NCBI GenBank assembly: GCA_023376005.1
Contig: CM042138.1
Coordinates: 95,411,492-95,475,491 of the forward strand
Reading direction: 5' to 3'
DNA: 64,000 bases
DNA from: Doryteuthis pealeii
Taxonomy: Eukaryota > Mollusca > Cephalopoda > Myopsida > Loliginidae
Shown: positions 41,881 to 54,000 of the stretch, piece after piece
How the letters are laid out: each line of letters begins with the position of its first letter
How positions within the stretch are numbered: position 1 is the first letter of the stretch
The notes under the pieces: generated by a model
Databases searched by the model: none
Told to the model about the DNA's origin: nothing
The model's input: only the letters and a program-made list of their open reading frames with translations
Position numbers and translations under genes: made by a program

Positions 41881-44087
41881 CTGGCTTTATCAATATTTAC
41901 AGCTTTTTCACCTGCAACAGAAACCAAATCGAAATATGTAACATTAATAACTCTGGCATTATTAACTCTTTCCCTTGTGTTACTAGAAATGATCAACATT
42001 AGTATGAAAGTAGACTTTCTCATTACATAAATGTCAATAATGATGATAATAATAATCTTGCTGGGTTGTTTTTGGCAAAGCTGCAACACATACTGAGGTA
42101 TATAGAATTGTTATTCTTCAGAGAAATCATTGTCAAAGATGAGATGTTTTGGAAGAAGCAAAGCATGTTAAATCAGCAAGCTCTGCTTTTGGCTGTGGAT
42201 TAAGTTTTGGGCTTTTTATGTCAGCTCTAGTTTTTGGAAAAAGGGTTAGAATATGATTATATTGTACATTTGTCTGCAATGATGTGAGTGTATATACAAT
42301 TTGATTTTTTTTTTTTTTTTTAATTCTACATCCTTTTCATCACAAAAAGTTTGCACAAGATGGGGGATGTAGATATTTAAGTTTGGTTATATATTTCATT
42401 TTGAAAAAAAAAAAAAAACACAAAAAAAAACAAAAAACCCCGAGGTGGGGGTTGACAAAGAAATCAGATCTTTCCACGTTAAAATTGTAATGGTTTTTTT
42501 TGTATTATTTTCCTTTTAATTAACTAAATAATCAATTCTTCCTTATTATATTCATGAATTTGTCCAAACCAATAAAATATCCTCACCTTTGACTTTACAT
42601 ATTTGACAAACAAAGTGGGATATCAGTTTTGTTATTATTTAAAAAAGAAAATTAAAAAAAAAAAAAAAAAAAAAAGTCTTAAACTGATCCTCCATTTTGT
42701 GTCCTGGGGGTGGGAAAGCTATAATAAACTGCTGGTGGCTATTATGGTTCTTTTGAGTTGAAGCATCAATTTATTTATTCTAACTAATATCCTCATCTTT
42801 GTTGTGTAGATAATTGATGTTTTATTATTATTTTAAATCCTACTCTGATCTTCTGCTTTATATCTCATGATAAAAAGACAAAACAAAACGATAAGCTTTT
42901 CTTAGTGGAAGAAAAGACCTACATTGGATTACTATATTAAGATATTTCGAGGATGAACAAAAAGAAAGAAATATTAGTTAAAAAGATTTTTGATTTGTAA
43001 ATGTGATTCAAGTTTAGTCCCACACTATTTAGACTTTTTTTTTGAACCCCTCCCCCATTTTTCTCCACATTTAAAAAGTCTTTTTCCAGATATTTTTTTC
43101 ATTTTTCCCTTTCCACATCTTTTTTTCAATCTTTTTTTAAATTTTTCAATCTTTTTTTTTTTTCATCTTCTCTTAATTTTTACATCTTTTCTTCATTCTT
43201 ACATTTTTCTTTTTTCATTTTTTTCATCTTTTTTATTTTTTTTTTTTTTTCATCTTTTCTTAATTTTTACATTTTTTTCCCTAAAAAATTATGATGAAAA
43301 TAAAGATAAGAATTACTTACCCAAAATAATTTGTGGAATTAGAAAACTTCAGGATAACATTTATTAAAACAATACAGATGTGAATTAAATCTAAAAAAAG
43401 AAAAAAAGCCATACAAGTTACCAGTTCATTATTCTTTAATACATAAGATATACAGTGGGATATCAGTTTATCACTGGGATACTAAACCATCCTACATTTT
43501 AAGTTTATTCAATCTACAAAAATGGTTCTCCGAGTCCCAGGTCACATTCCTTCTTTTGTGATCTCAGGTTCCTTCTGTTCCATCCCCATTTTGAATTTTC
43601 AACTTGTAATTTTTAAATTATTTTTTACTATTATAACACTGAAATTTCCCCTGGTTAAATGTATAAGTAAAATTCCTTCCTTGAGAGCCAAGTGGCTCCT
43701 GTTTGAGAATCACTAATCTACAGCAAACAAGATGAGGATATTAGTGTAAATAAAATCCCAAGTGCTGACAAGTACCAAAGTTTACTGGAATTTTTGTAGA
43801 TTTGAACCAGTGGCTGCCAAGAAGGAAGAGTTCCTGGTTGAATTTTTTTTTTCTAATTTTGCTGTCTGGTCTTTGAGGAAGAGAAAAAAAAGAGAAAAAA
43901 ATCCTAATTCCTGCAAGACTGAAATGTTGGCTATTTATATATTAATAAAATTGTTGATCTCAATTCTAGTTCCAGCCTACTGTTAATGATCTTTGATTTT
44001 GTTTTTTTTTGTGACTTGTTTTTACCCCCTCCCTGTTTTTTTTTTTTTTTGTATACTTAACCTCATTTCTATATATAACTAGAAGCA
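41881..44087. other. 3' flank with low-complexity tracts
   Basis: A T/C-rich TTTTTCATCTTTT tract runs from about 43,030 to 43,275; ORF 42,990-43,367 is its poly-Phe translation. A and T runs at 42,305, 42,405 and 42,655. ORFs 41,830 and 41,847 lack family features. No gene seen. Confidence 0.5.
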
Positions 44088-44700
44088 GCTACCCGGCATT
44101 GCCTGGTTAGAGGGAGGAGTAAGAGAAAGGTAATCTCGCAGATCCATTATTGTTGGATCCTCACACGATGCCCTGTTAAAATCCCTAAGTAAAAAATAAA
44201 TAAATAAAAGGCTTGCGTTGATCCAGACACTGAAAAGAAAAATTAATGTCTCCTATTTAAAATATTAAATGCAAAAGAATTCCGTCCTGTTATCATTTAA
44301 ATTCTATTTTTTTTTTCAATCATCTTCACGAATATAAATCCAATCTTCATTATTTTTGTTCAAAAAGCAAGATCTGGTGATAGTGAATGTGTGTGTGTAT
44401 GTATATATATATATATATATATATATGTTTTGTTTTTATAGTTTCCTCTAGACATACATGCACACAAACTGTCCTTTATATATGTACTAGAAGCGGCTAC
44501 CTGGCACAGCCTGGGTAGAAAAAAACAAAAATAATAAAATAAATGTGGTGTAATGGTTATCAAGTTAGTTGCAGATCCATTACTACTGGATTAGCAAGTT
44601 TGATCCTTGTAGGATGCCCCATAAAAATCTCCTCATAAAAAAAACCCTATTAATCCAGCCTGTTTGGGGAGGGGAAATGACATCCCATTTGTTAAAATGA
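44088..44700 (+). repeat. Dispersed repeat family D, two copies head to tail
   Basis: The first copy, 44,088-44,486, begins ACTAGAAGCAGCTACCCGGC and ends CTGTCCTTTATATATGT. The second starts immediately with ACTAGAAGCGGCTACCTGGC and fades by about 44,700. Each has the CTACC-GG...CCTGGGTAG style mini-hairpin. A (GT)n(AT)n microsatellite occupies 44,390-44,425. Confidence 0.75.
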
Positions 44701-44924
44701 TATAAAAAAAAAGTTTAAATAAATACAGTATTTAACTTTAAAGTAATTCTTTAATTTTTTTTTTTTATTTCTATTTATTTATTCTTTTTTGTAATATATA
44801 AAATTCAATGAATAATTAAAAAAACATTAATTCAAAGCGTAGCCGATCGAATATGAAATTATTATGGTAAACAATTGAAACATATTTAAAAAAAAAAAAA
44901 GAATGTTGATTGTATTGATTTGGG

Positions 44925-45125
44925 TACAAATGCAGAATAGTGCGCAAGAGATAATATTATTAGAATCATATTTTACGTGTAAATAGCATTAGATTACAGA
45001 AACTCCTAAAGTAACCCTTACCGGAGTTGTCTCAAAGGTTTTGGGTGAAATGTATTGAAACATAATGCATTTTATACGTAATCTAATGATATCATCTCTT
45101 GTGTGCTGTTTTGCATTAGTATTTA
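44925..45125. repeat. Imperfect hairpin, MITE-like
   Basis: AAATGCAGAATAGTGCGCAA-GAGATAAT at the left pairs with the reverse complement of the segment ending ATCTCTTGTGTGCTGTTTTG-CATT. Arms are about 60-70 bases with several mismatches. Minus ORF 44,989-45,183 overlaps it and is not supported. Confidence 0.55.
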
Positions 45126-45199
45126 TTTGTATATTTAATATTAAAATAAATAACATGATTATTTTATAAACAGTGGCTAACATTAACTGTTTTGCATTT

Positions 45200-45476
45200 G
45201 TTTACATTTTTCAAGCGATAGACGCCAAATATTTCGAAGTAGAATTTATTCAATTAATATCATATTTAAAAGTGAAAAAACGTTCAATATATATTATATA
45301 TATATATAATATATATATATAGTAATTGCATAAAAATAAAGCAACCATATTTGAATTAAAAGAATTTTTAATTTGTTTAGAAGGTAAATAAAAAATGACT
45401 TAAACATTGTTTGTTTACATATTCGATCGAACATCTTTTAAGTAGAATTCATTCAATTAATATCATATTTCTAAGT

Positions 45477-45513
<37 letters not shown>

Positions 45514-45610
45514 TAATTGAATTAGAATTTAAAAAAAATTGAAACTTATCTTACTTAAGAGAATTTTGAATTTGTTTAAAAGGTTAATAAAAATGACTAC
45601 TTATTTTTTT
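45200..45610 (+). repeat. Tandem duplication of about 210 bp containing TA runs
   Basis: ATTCAATTAATATCATATTT occurs at about 45,248 and 45,448. Each copy is followed by a (TA)n block, TAGTAATTG, AATTTTTAATTTGTTTAGAA-type text and AATAAAAATGAC. Both copies start after GTTTACAT. Confidence 0.7.
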
Positions 45611-46019
45611 GTACTGAAGTTTAAAAGTGAAACTGATTAATTGAATTCTTAAACGGTCCATAAAACCATTTTTTCAATTAAATTATATTTTATTTTTAAA
45701 GGCTATGATTTTTTTAATTATATAATACTTTCAATGAAATATTTGCAACAACTTTGAATTAGTAAAAACTCAGATTTAATTAAAACTTTATTATTGAAAT
45801 TTTATCATTTAATTTATTCCTGCATTATTTTTAAAATTAAATATGAAAAATTAACAAACCATTATAATTCTTTAAAGATCTAATTGTATATTTAATATTT
45901 GAGACCCAATAATTAAAAATAACATGTTAACGTGATTATTTTATAAACATGAAAAAAATTGATTGTTTTGATCTTCTATAACTTATTTGATGATGTTTTA
46001 GCTAGAAATGCCTTAATGT

Positions 46020-46205
46020 CTGCTCCTGTCTAATGTAATTTTATTTAATGTTAACTGTCTTCGAAAATATAGATCAAATCTTCATAATTTTCAACATGAA
46101 ATCAGAGCTTTGGTGATAGTGAATGTGTATATGTATATGTATTTACTTTGTCATTAATTATTGGACACAACTGCCCTTTTATATATGTATAGATAGATGG
46201 AGATT
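46020..46205 (+). repeat. Family D 3' part
   Basis: GGTGATAGTGAATGTGTATA and CTGCCCTTTTATATATGTAT match the 3' third of the copies at 21,902 and 44,088. The start is missing. Confidence 0.6.
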
Positions 46206-46869
46206 CAGTCTTTATTTGTCTGTAACTAGACCACTACTTACGTCGTCACAGTAATGTCAGGAATCAAATAACTTTATCAATGAGTGATTAATTTATAGTC
46301 AATATCATTATTACATAAAATAATGAAAAGCTGTATTTATATATCCTCTGAACATAGTATGATAGAAAGGATGGTCCCAGTATTTTATAAAAACTAGTTT
46401 TAATAAATACATGCACAGTATTATTGTTTTATATATAGTTTGTTTTATTTTGATATATATTTAAAGTTATCTAACGTATAGATTTTTATGAAAAAATTAT
46501 CTAGAAACAAAATATCATCATATAAACTTGTCTTAAGAATCGATAAAACAGAATCCAGTTTACCATATATACTTGCATAGATTTCTGTGATTGGTGTTTT
46601 GTCATCAACTATTTGAATGAGAATGCTAATATTGTGTGACATTTCGTTTTGACATTTTTCTTGCATTTCAAGTGCTGAGTTAAGTCTTTTAACATTGTAA
46701 ACTAAAGATCATAAGCTTTTGCCTGTTTTCCATAAATTTCTTTTCACATGATTTATAATTATTTACCAAGTTGAGCCCCATTGATGGTTTGATTAAAACC
46801 AAAACGCTTTAACATTGACTTTCTGTAAGTCAATCTTTGATTTATTTTTGTGTTTTCTAAAACTTTATA
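46206..46869. other. AT-rich stretch before the large inverted repeat
   Basis: ORF 46,445-46,666 (minus) shows no family. Nothing else recognised. Whether the large inverted repeat extends into this region cannot be tested because the partner would lie past 64,000. Confidence 0.4.
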
Positions 46870-46914
46870 CTAAATTACATTGTTGGATTTTATATCCATT
46901 TTTCTTTATACTTG

Positions 46915-47250
46915 CATATATGTATTTACCAGCTCCTCCACATGAGCAGGATGTGACACAGGTTAATTTTTTTAAGTGGAGTTTACCAGGTTTGAATTTA
47001 GAGTTTTATAGGTTTATCATCATAGGCAAATTTACTTCTGATCCTAGACCAGTTGCTGTACCAAGGTTGAAGAGCCTAGTCCAACCTACTATTTACCCAT
47101 AGTTGGAGGGAGAATAGTTGGATTCATACCTTTCCCAAGGGTATTATTGCCATATGAAATTTAGCCTGAAAAGTAGCCTCATCCAGGATTTGAACTCTTG
47201 TTACTGTGTCCATTTCCTTCAACGACAACCATTACACCATGGGTACCTCC
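46915..47250 (-). mobile_element. SINE family 1 (left arm)
   Basis: On the minus strand: AATGGTTGTCGTTGAAGG head, AGTTCAAATCC B box, TTGGGAAAGGTATGAATCC body, and CCTGCTCATGTGGAGGAG 3' end, followed by TA-rich text. A 25-odd-base segment (TTATAGGTTTATCATCATAG) is inserted in the body relative to other copies. Confidence 0.75.
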
Positions 47251-47254
47251 TTGC

Positions 47255-47845
47255 ATACTATGTGACTTTCTGAGATCTAAACTTTAGCAAGTCACACCAT
47301 AGGTGATATACAAACTGGGTGTGTAAATAGTTTGCCAAGCCTGGGCCAACTGGTATGCTTATACGAAACTGCTTTGCAGCTTGTACATTATTCGTTTTTT
47401 CAGCTGCAGCTACAACCTGTAAAAAAAATAATGTCCTGTGGTGTAAACATTGTAGTATCAGAGCTATGCCACTGGGAAGTGAAGTTCCTGCAGACAGGTG
47501 TGGCACCCTGTGGTATTAGAGCCACAACATGGGCAAAGGGGCAATGGTGAAAATTCCAAGAGACATCTGCACTGGAAACTGGTGGTTAGTTTTGGTCCTC
47601 TCATCTCTCAGTCTGCTGGATAATCTGCAACAAACATAAGTCTCTGCATATCGGGTTTTGGATACTGTTTGCATACTTCCTATTATAATGATTCTCCATT
47701 TTTACTTACTTAGTGAATTCAATGGCTGAAGCCAGCTCAACCCACCTCAGGTGAATGCTGCCACAAAACAAGAAGAAAAGCTGTAGCTTAAATTTAGCTG
47801 TAAATTTTCTAACGGAGTTCTTTTCCATAGTGGTGAATTAATTAG
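47255..47845. other. Unassigned GC-balanced stretch (left arm)
   Basis: More GC-balanced than its surroundings and mirrored at about 63,150-63,655. ORFs 47,258-47,506 and 47,332-47,550 overlap on opposite strands and neither is recognisable. It may be another dispersed repeat. Confidence 0.4.
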
Positions 47846-47849
47846 GTTG

Positions 47850-48930
47850 GTTGGTTTTTACGGCATATCAACCCTTGTTGGGTTATATTCTGAAAACATG
47901 TTTGTTTTGTTCATTCTTGATGGGTATTGAAAATTTTTTTTTTTTTTTTTAAAAACATTTTTTAAAACTCATTTTTTCTATTTAACCCATAGATAGGTTT
48001 TGGTTTAGTTTGTTTTGTCTTACGGCATATCAACCTCGGTGGGTCATTTAATGCCGACAGTTGTGAAATAAATTCATTCTTAATGCATAATACAATTTTG
48101 TTTATAAACTCATGTTTTTCTATTCAACCCATAGATGGGACCCTAAGAGGTACTACCACTCTGGGTCAGAGTGTACCAGGGAGCAATGCTGATAAAGGGG
48201 TGCTCCACATTCCCCAAACCTCCAAAACTGGAACCTCACCATCAGATAGTTTAATGTCATTCCCAGGACATGTAGACCCTCAGCCACCGCCTTCTAGCAC
48301 CCATATGATAAGAAAGATTGGGGGTTGCCATAAGGGCAATAGGATTGGGGCAATCATATAGGTGCTAGGGCTTGACTTGGCCAGCTGATTGATCAGAGGG
48401 GGCCTCTCCGACCGCCTATCTAGCCCAAGAAGAGCCTAAAGTGGAATATTGCAAGTCATGGACTGCTCAGCCACCTGGGTTCTATCCTTAAGCCCATAGA
48501 TAGGACCCTAATAAATACTACCACTCCAGGTCAGGGTACTCCACACTTCCCAGAGCTGGAACTTCATTAAATGCAGTTTGACATACTCAGAACACTAAGA
48601 CCCTCAGCCATCGCCTTTTAGCACATATATGATAAAAAGGCTTGGGGTTTTGCCATAAGGGCAATAGGATTAGGACAATCATATAGATACTAAGGCTTGA
48701 TGTAAGCAGCCGCTTGATTGGAGGGGGCCTCAACAACCACCCTTCTGGCCTAAGTATGGGCCAAAGTAGAGTGTTGCATGTCATGGACTGCTCATCCACC
48801 AGGATTCCGTCCTTAAGCATCACAAGTCACCACCCACAGCCAACAGGTGTCCCCATTGGCATAGGGTGTCTTACCCCTCTGGAGAGATACAGTCAGTCTA
48901 TTCTAAATCCCCAGCCAACAGGGCTTTAAA
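47850..48930 (+). repeat. Dispersed repeat family C, two long copies
   Basis: The first copy includes TTTTTACGGCATATCAACCC twice, then ATAGATGGGACCCTAAGAGG, CTGGAACCTCACCATCAGAT, GGTGCTAGGGCTTGAC and AAGTCATGGACTGCTCAGCC. The second restarts at about 48,495 (CCATAGATAGGACCCTAATA) and runs to CAGTCAGTCTATTCTAAATC at 48,930. Small ORFs (48,083; 48,587; 48,714) are repeat translations. Confidence 0.8.
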
Positions 48931-50890
48931 AATTAGCTTTTATTATATCTCTTATCATAATGGAGATTGTGTGTTTGTAACCGAAATATAACTACTCAAG
49001 TCACAATTCCCTTTGTTATTTACGTCATATTCTCCATGATTTTATTTTTTATTTAAACCTCAATCATTAATAAAACCGTTTTACATTAAATACTGTTGAC
49101 CATATCTACATACTAATACATGCAATTTTATTATATATACAACAATAGCGGTTTACAGTGTGAACGGGAAGGTTAATTTGCATATTGATATTCAAAATTT
49201 GATTTTAATAAATATGTGCTTAGTATTATTGATTTCTAATTGTTTGGTTTTATCTTGATGAATATGAGCAAAAATCTCTGGGATAAATCTTAAAAGAAAT
49301 TCATAACAAGAGAAAATAACTAATTTTATTCTTTACTTCCTATTTTAACTGAATAGTCAAATTAGGAAACTTTAGAAGAATGATGGAAGAGAACGTTTCA
49401 GTTCTATTTTTTATTTTAACCCCCTCTGTTTCAAATCTGTTTATCTGCATTCTTATTTAGTTTCATTAGCTTTTCTAATTTTAATATTTTTTTACATTAA
49501 ACTGAATACTTGCATCCGGGGGTGCATATATTTACTAGTTTTAATAATGTAAGTTACCATGGAGTATTAGGTTGACTGTAGGCAACTTTTAACCTTTCAA
49601 AAGTTATTTCTAATTGGATATATTAATAATTACTTTTCATTATCATAATTTGTTGACTGCTGATGGTTAGCTTATATGTAAGCCAGTCAAAATTGTCATT
49701 GTCCTGGGTGTTGTTATTTTATTTGTTTGTCAGTATCATAAAAAGTAATAAATCAAAGTTTTTCTACACAAAAGAATTGAATTATATCTTTAACCCCCTC
49801 CCCATGTGTAGTTTTTGTTGTAGAATCTGAGGAATTATTCACTGTTTCCGACTAGTATCCTTGTCTTGATTGTTATAGTCATAGCATTTATCCAATTATG
49901 AACCTTTGGCTTTCTTCAAAGTGTCTTGTAGTCCATAACCATCTGAAATTCAAACTGAACGTTATTAATTCATGGTGGTTGATTATTCTTATTCTGTCGT
50001 CTGTTTTTAGAGGAAATCTCGTATTAGTTTATTCATTCCCAAGCTAAATATTTCATTAAAAAAGTGTACATGACTTTCATAGACTACAAACTAAGATTGA
50101 ACTCACAACCTTTAAGGAATTAGACTTTAACCAACACTTATATCTACAAACATCATCCTGTTGGAACGTTAAGCATATTAAGACTACAATTTATAGAAGG
50201 TGACATGTGGAAAATAAATGTATTTATTCAAAATAGAAGTGGGAAGTGATGAACTGAACACTGTGGTAATCACCTATCATCGATACAACCACAATGTTCA
50301 CTAGTCTTTGTTCTGGTTAGGAAGATGAAAAACAAAACTGCTCTGTGGTATGAGAAGGTAGGCCTTAATAATTAACAGACTACTGCACTCACCAAAATCT
50401 TACGTCCAGGCAATTATGCTTAATGCTGCCAACCTGTGTGAAATTTGCATATGCACCAACACAATATTGAAGCTAGGAGTGTGCTTTTCCTTAATTATGG
50501 AGTAACCACATCATTAGGAGGTTGTGAGTTCAGTCTCTGTAGTCGCCGGCTACATTTAGAACTTCACATTTTGCAAATTTTTTGGTAAGTTTAAAAACAT
50601 TGATGGAACAAACATGAGTTCAGGGCATAAATGAAAAGAAAACTAACAAAATGGCTGAACTTGAAACCAAGACAAAACGTAATATTTGTATGCAGTGAAC
50701 AAAGACAATATTTTAATTTCCCCTCCATTATTTATTTGTTTGAAACACCTCATATTACTGTCTTGAATTTTATTTATATATTTTTTTAATATTCTTTCTT
50801 TGCCATTTGGTTAAGTCACTGTCCAATTTTTTTGGCACAAATGAGAAGGTTGAATAACTGGAATGCACTTTTAACCATAAAATAAAAAGC
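48931..50890. other. Left-arm AT-rich stretch without recognised features
   Basis: No gene, hairpin or known repeat was recognised. GTTGTGAGTTCAGTCTCTGT at about 50,521 resembles a SINE B-box region but lacks the rest. Confidence 0.45.
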
Positions 50891-50896
50891 TTGCAA

Positions 50897-51085
50897 AGCC
50901 GGTAGAAGTGGTTTGACTAAGAGCCACAAGAGTCCTGGTTCGATATCGGCATTCACCAACAAAGTGAGGAACTGATGGTAAGTGTAGCACTCCACCTCAG
51001 ACAAAATCTGTGTAGCATAGTGAAAAGGGGATAGACTCCTCACTGTCTAACTGATTCCGACTTTAGGCCACCTCAACAACATACT
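50897..51085 (+). mobile_element. tRNA-derived SINE, family 2 (left arm)
   Basis: B box GGTTCGATATCGG at about 50,938, preceded by a degraded head (TGGTTTGACTAAGAGCCAC), then GAGGAACTGATGGTAAGTGT, CACTCCACCTCAGACA and GGATAGACTCCTCACTGTC. Better preserved than its mirror copy. Confidence 0.8.
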
Positions 51086-54000
51086 ACTTATTGGCGTTTT
51101 ACAATTACATACCTATTGGCATTGGGCAGGGAATGTGTGTTTTAAAGAGTTTTTTCTTATTCTGATACATCTAAAAATTAACATTTTACTAAAGTTTTAG
51201 AAGTAAAAGTTTGTTTTAATTTTAGGTCTAGATTATCGAACGCAGAGGCAAAAGATCCATTTTAAAAAAAAAGTAATGTGGACTAAAGATGCATTTTCCT
51301 CATGTATAAGTAAATTTGGATGACTAATTGCCTCCACACCAAAAAGATTAAAAATAAAAAATTGCAGTAAATTTTTAATCTAACCATCAGTTGAAAGATT
51401 TTAGAATTGCTGATAAATAGTTAACAGGCAATTTTTATTTTTAAATAGCTCTTTAAAAACATGTCTAGGGGAATTTTTCTTCATGATTTATTTATAAATA
51501 AAATTTTATAAAAATGTTTAGACAATACTCTAGAATGACTGACGGCCTTCTTTTTTAGTGTAGAGTGGCACTTAATGTTTTTTTTTTTGTTTTTTTTTTT
51601 AAAAGCTTCAAGAAATTTTCAAATAATTATTGAAAAGTCATAATGGGAATATTAACTTCTTATAAATCACAAAGTTTCATAGTAATATTTTACTTTATTG
51701 CAGTCTCAGATTATTTTACATTGGATATAAATCCATATGATCAGAAGAATTTGCTATGATGATATTTGGAGGGGGCAAGTATTGATGGATTGGAAGCAAT
51801 CCATTATGGATATGACTTTTGGCATTTATAATAAAGAAAAATTTTTTATCTTAATAGGATGTTAAGTTTTGAGATTTAGTTTTGGAGTTAAATTCTAGTC
51901 ATACTTGCTTTAGACTAATACCCTTTAAAGGGTATAAATCCCTTCATCCCAAGCTATGGGTTAAATAGTACCATTATATCTATTTTGGTAGTACTGTAGA
52001 CATAAAAGATGTCATTGAGCATTCATTACACATACTTAAATGTTTATAAGGGGGGGGGGGATTGTAATTGTTACTAATCCTAAAAAGAAAAAACAAAAAA
52101 ATTTTTTTTTAATCCTAAATTATGATTTTCATAGGGGTACCTTTTTAAAATACTTTTTATGTTCCTATATTGTTTCTATATCATGTTGCTTTTATTTTGT
52201 GATTTTAATTTTCCATTGTCTTTATTACTGTTCCACCCTACCATGTTTGATGTAACCTATGGCTATTATTGTGGATCCTAATGTTAATTCATTGTAAGTT
52301 CCATAAAAACGGAAACTTTTTTGTTCTATTAATTCGTCGCATTAATTCAATGTTTTCCAATTCAAATCTAAAAAAAGTTAAAAGCAATTAACTTTAGGGG
52401 TGAAGTCAAAGGCAACATCCAAAGACAATTTTGGAACAGAAATAGAAGAGGGAAATAAAGAGGACCCCCATAAACTCGTTTAAGGACAAAAATAAAGGAT
52501 AAATTTCAGTTATTTTGCTTGCAGGTCTGAAAATTAAACAGTATTTTTATGGATAGATTAGCGAAAACAAATGAGAGATTTTAATTGACTAAGAAAACCC
52601 GCTAGTTTTTATGAAACGAGCTTTGTCAGATTAGAGTTATCTCTCTTACACGTTACACGAACGTTTAATTTACATTCATTCAATCCGATATTTGTCTAAC
52701 TGTAAATAAAAGCTTTAGTGAATTGGAAGTATGAAACCAGTTTTGTATAAGCTTCTACTAAGCGTTTGGTTTTATGGTACAGATTTTTCTTTCAGTTGTT
52801 CAGGGAAAGATTTAGCAAACAGAATTAATTTTTTTATTTTTTTTTAAGGAAAAATCTTTTGTCAATATCTTCGAATTATGAATACTGAATCGAATGACGA
52901 AAATGATCTAAGATTAAAAATTCTCTACAGGCACCGAAAACTCCCAACCATGCAGTCTTCATGACTCACATTTTACAAAGATTCACTATGCAAACAAGGC
53001 TTTACTTCAACTAGGCACACTCTATACTTTTATTGTAAGTATAGAGAAGTAACCATATAGCATCAAAAAGAAACTATCATGAGATAATAAAATGGATAGT
53101 AAACAGGAAATAAGTCGTAAAATTTTCTCTACAAAGTAAGAATATTTTCTTATCTGTTAGTCTCATTATGATAGTTTAGCTTTAATAGTAACTATCAAGT
53201 ATACATTAGTGGTACAAATCAGCTAGCGGCAAGAAATTTATAGAATGCATTTAGATTAAAGAACAAGTAGTAACACTAAGTTAAAGTTTCGGTATTTGTG
53301 AAATGTAATCTTTTTTACGTAAACCAATCTCTTGGCGCGTAATTCTGATTATTACTCATTACTTATACAAAGCAAATATTAATTCGGTTTTAGTTTTAGT
53401 TCTTAGCGAACGCAGCAAGTCTGCGTTCAGTGTCAGTTAAAATTTTTAAAATCCTTTTATTGAATTTAAAAACGCTTTTTTTTTCCATTGAAAAATAAGG
53501 ATTATACAAATCGCTGTATTTTTATGTTTATTCCCGCTATGTGACGTAATAAAGTCTTGTGGTATTGTAAGATGTGCTGATACGCTGTGCTTAAAAATGC
53601 AATTGTACCGAACCATGCTCGACACAGGTTATGAGACTGATGGCCATAACGGATTTATTTGCAGGCAGCTGTTTATATAAAAGTATTAATATGCCCATGT
53701 GCTGTACTGGCGTTCTGCATTAGTCTTAATAAAGATATGCAACAAGCAAGGTTTACTCATTATGTCCAGAAATGAAAAGTATCATAGATATTTTATTTAC
53801 GAGCGAATGATTGGAAATTTACCAAAATAAATTTTAATATATATCTCAAATACTTTAGTAGTTGAGTATTTTTCTATTACTAATTTAACGAATATTTTTC
53901 ATTAAGGAATCTTAACCTTCATATTTACGGCATTAAAACGGAGTTGATTTTTAGAACCTTGCTAAGAGTGTTAAAATAAGAATCTTATTTTTTTTTGGTA

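Noticed and set aside
42990..43367. 125-codon ORF
   Set aside because: It is a translation of a T/C-rich low-complexity tract (poly-Phe, Leu, His) with no domain or splice context.
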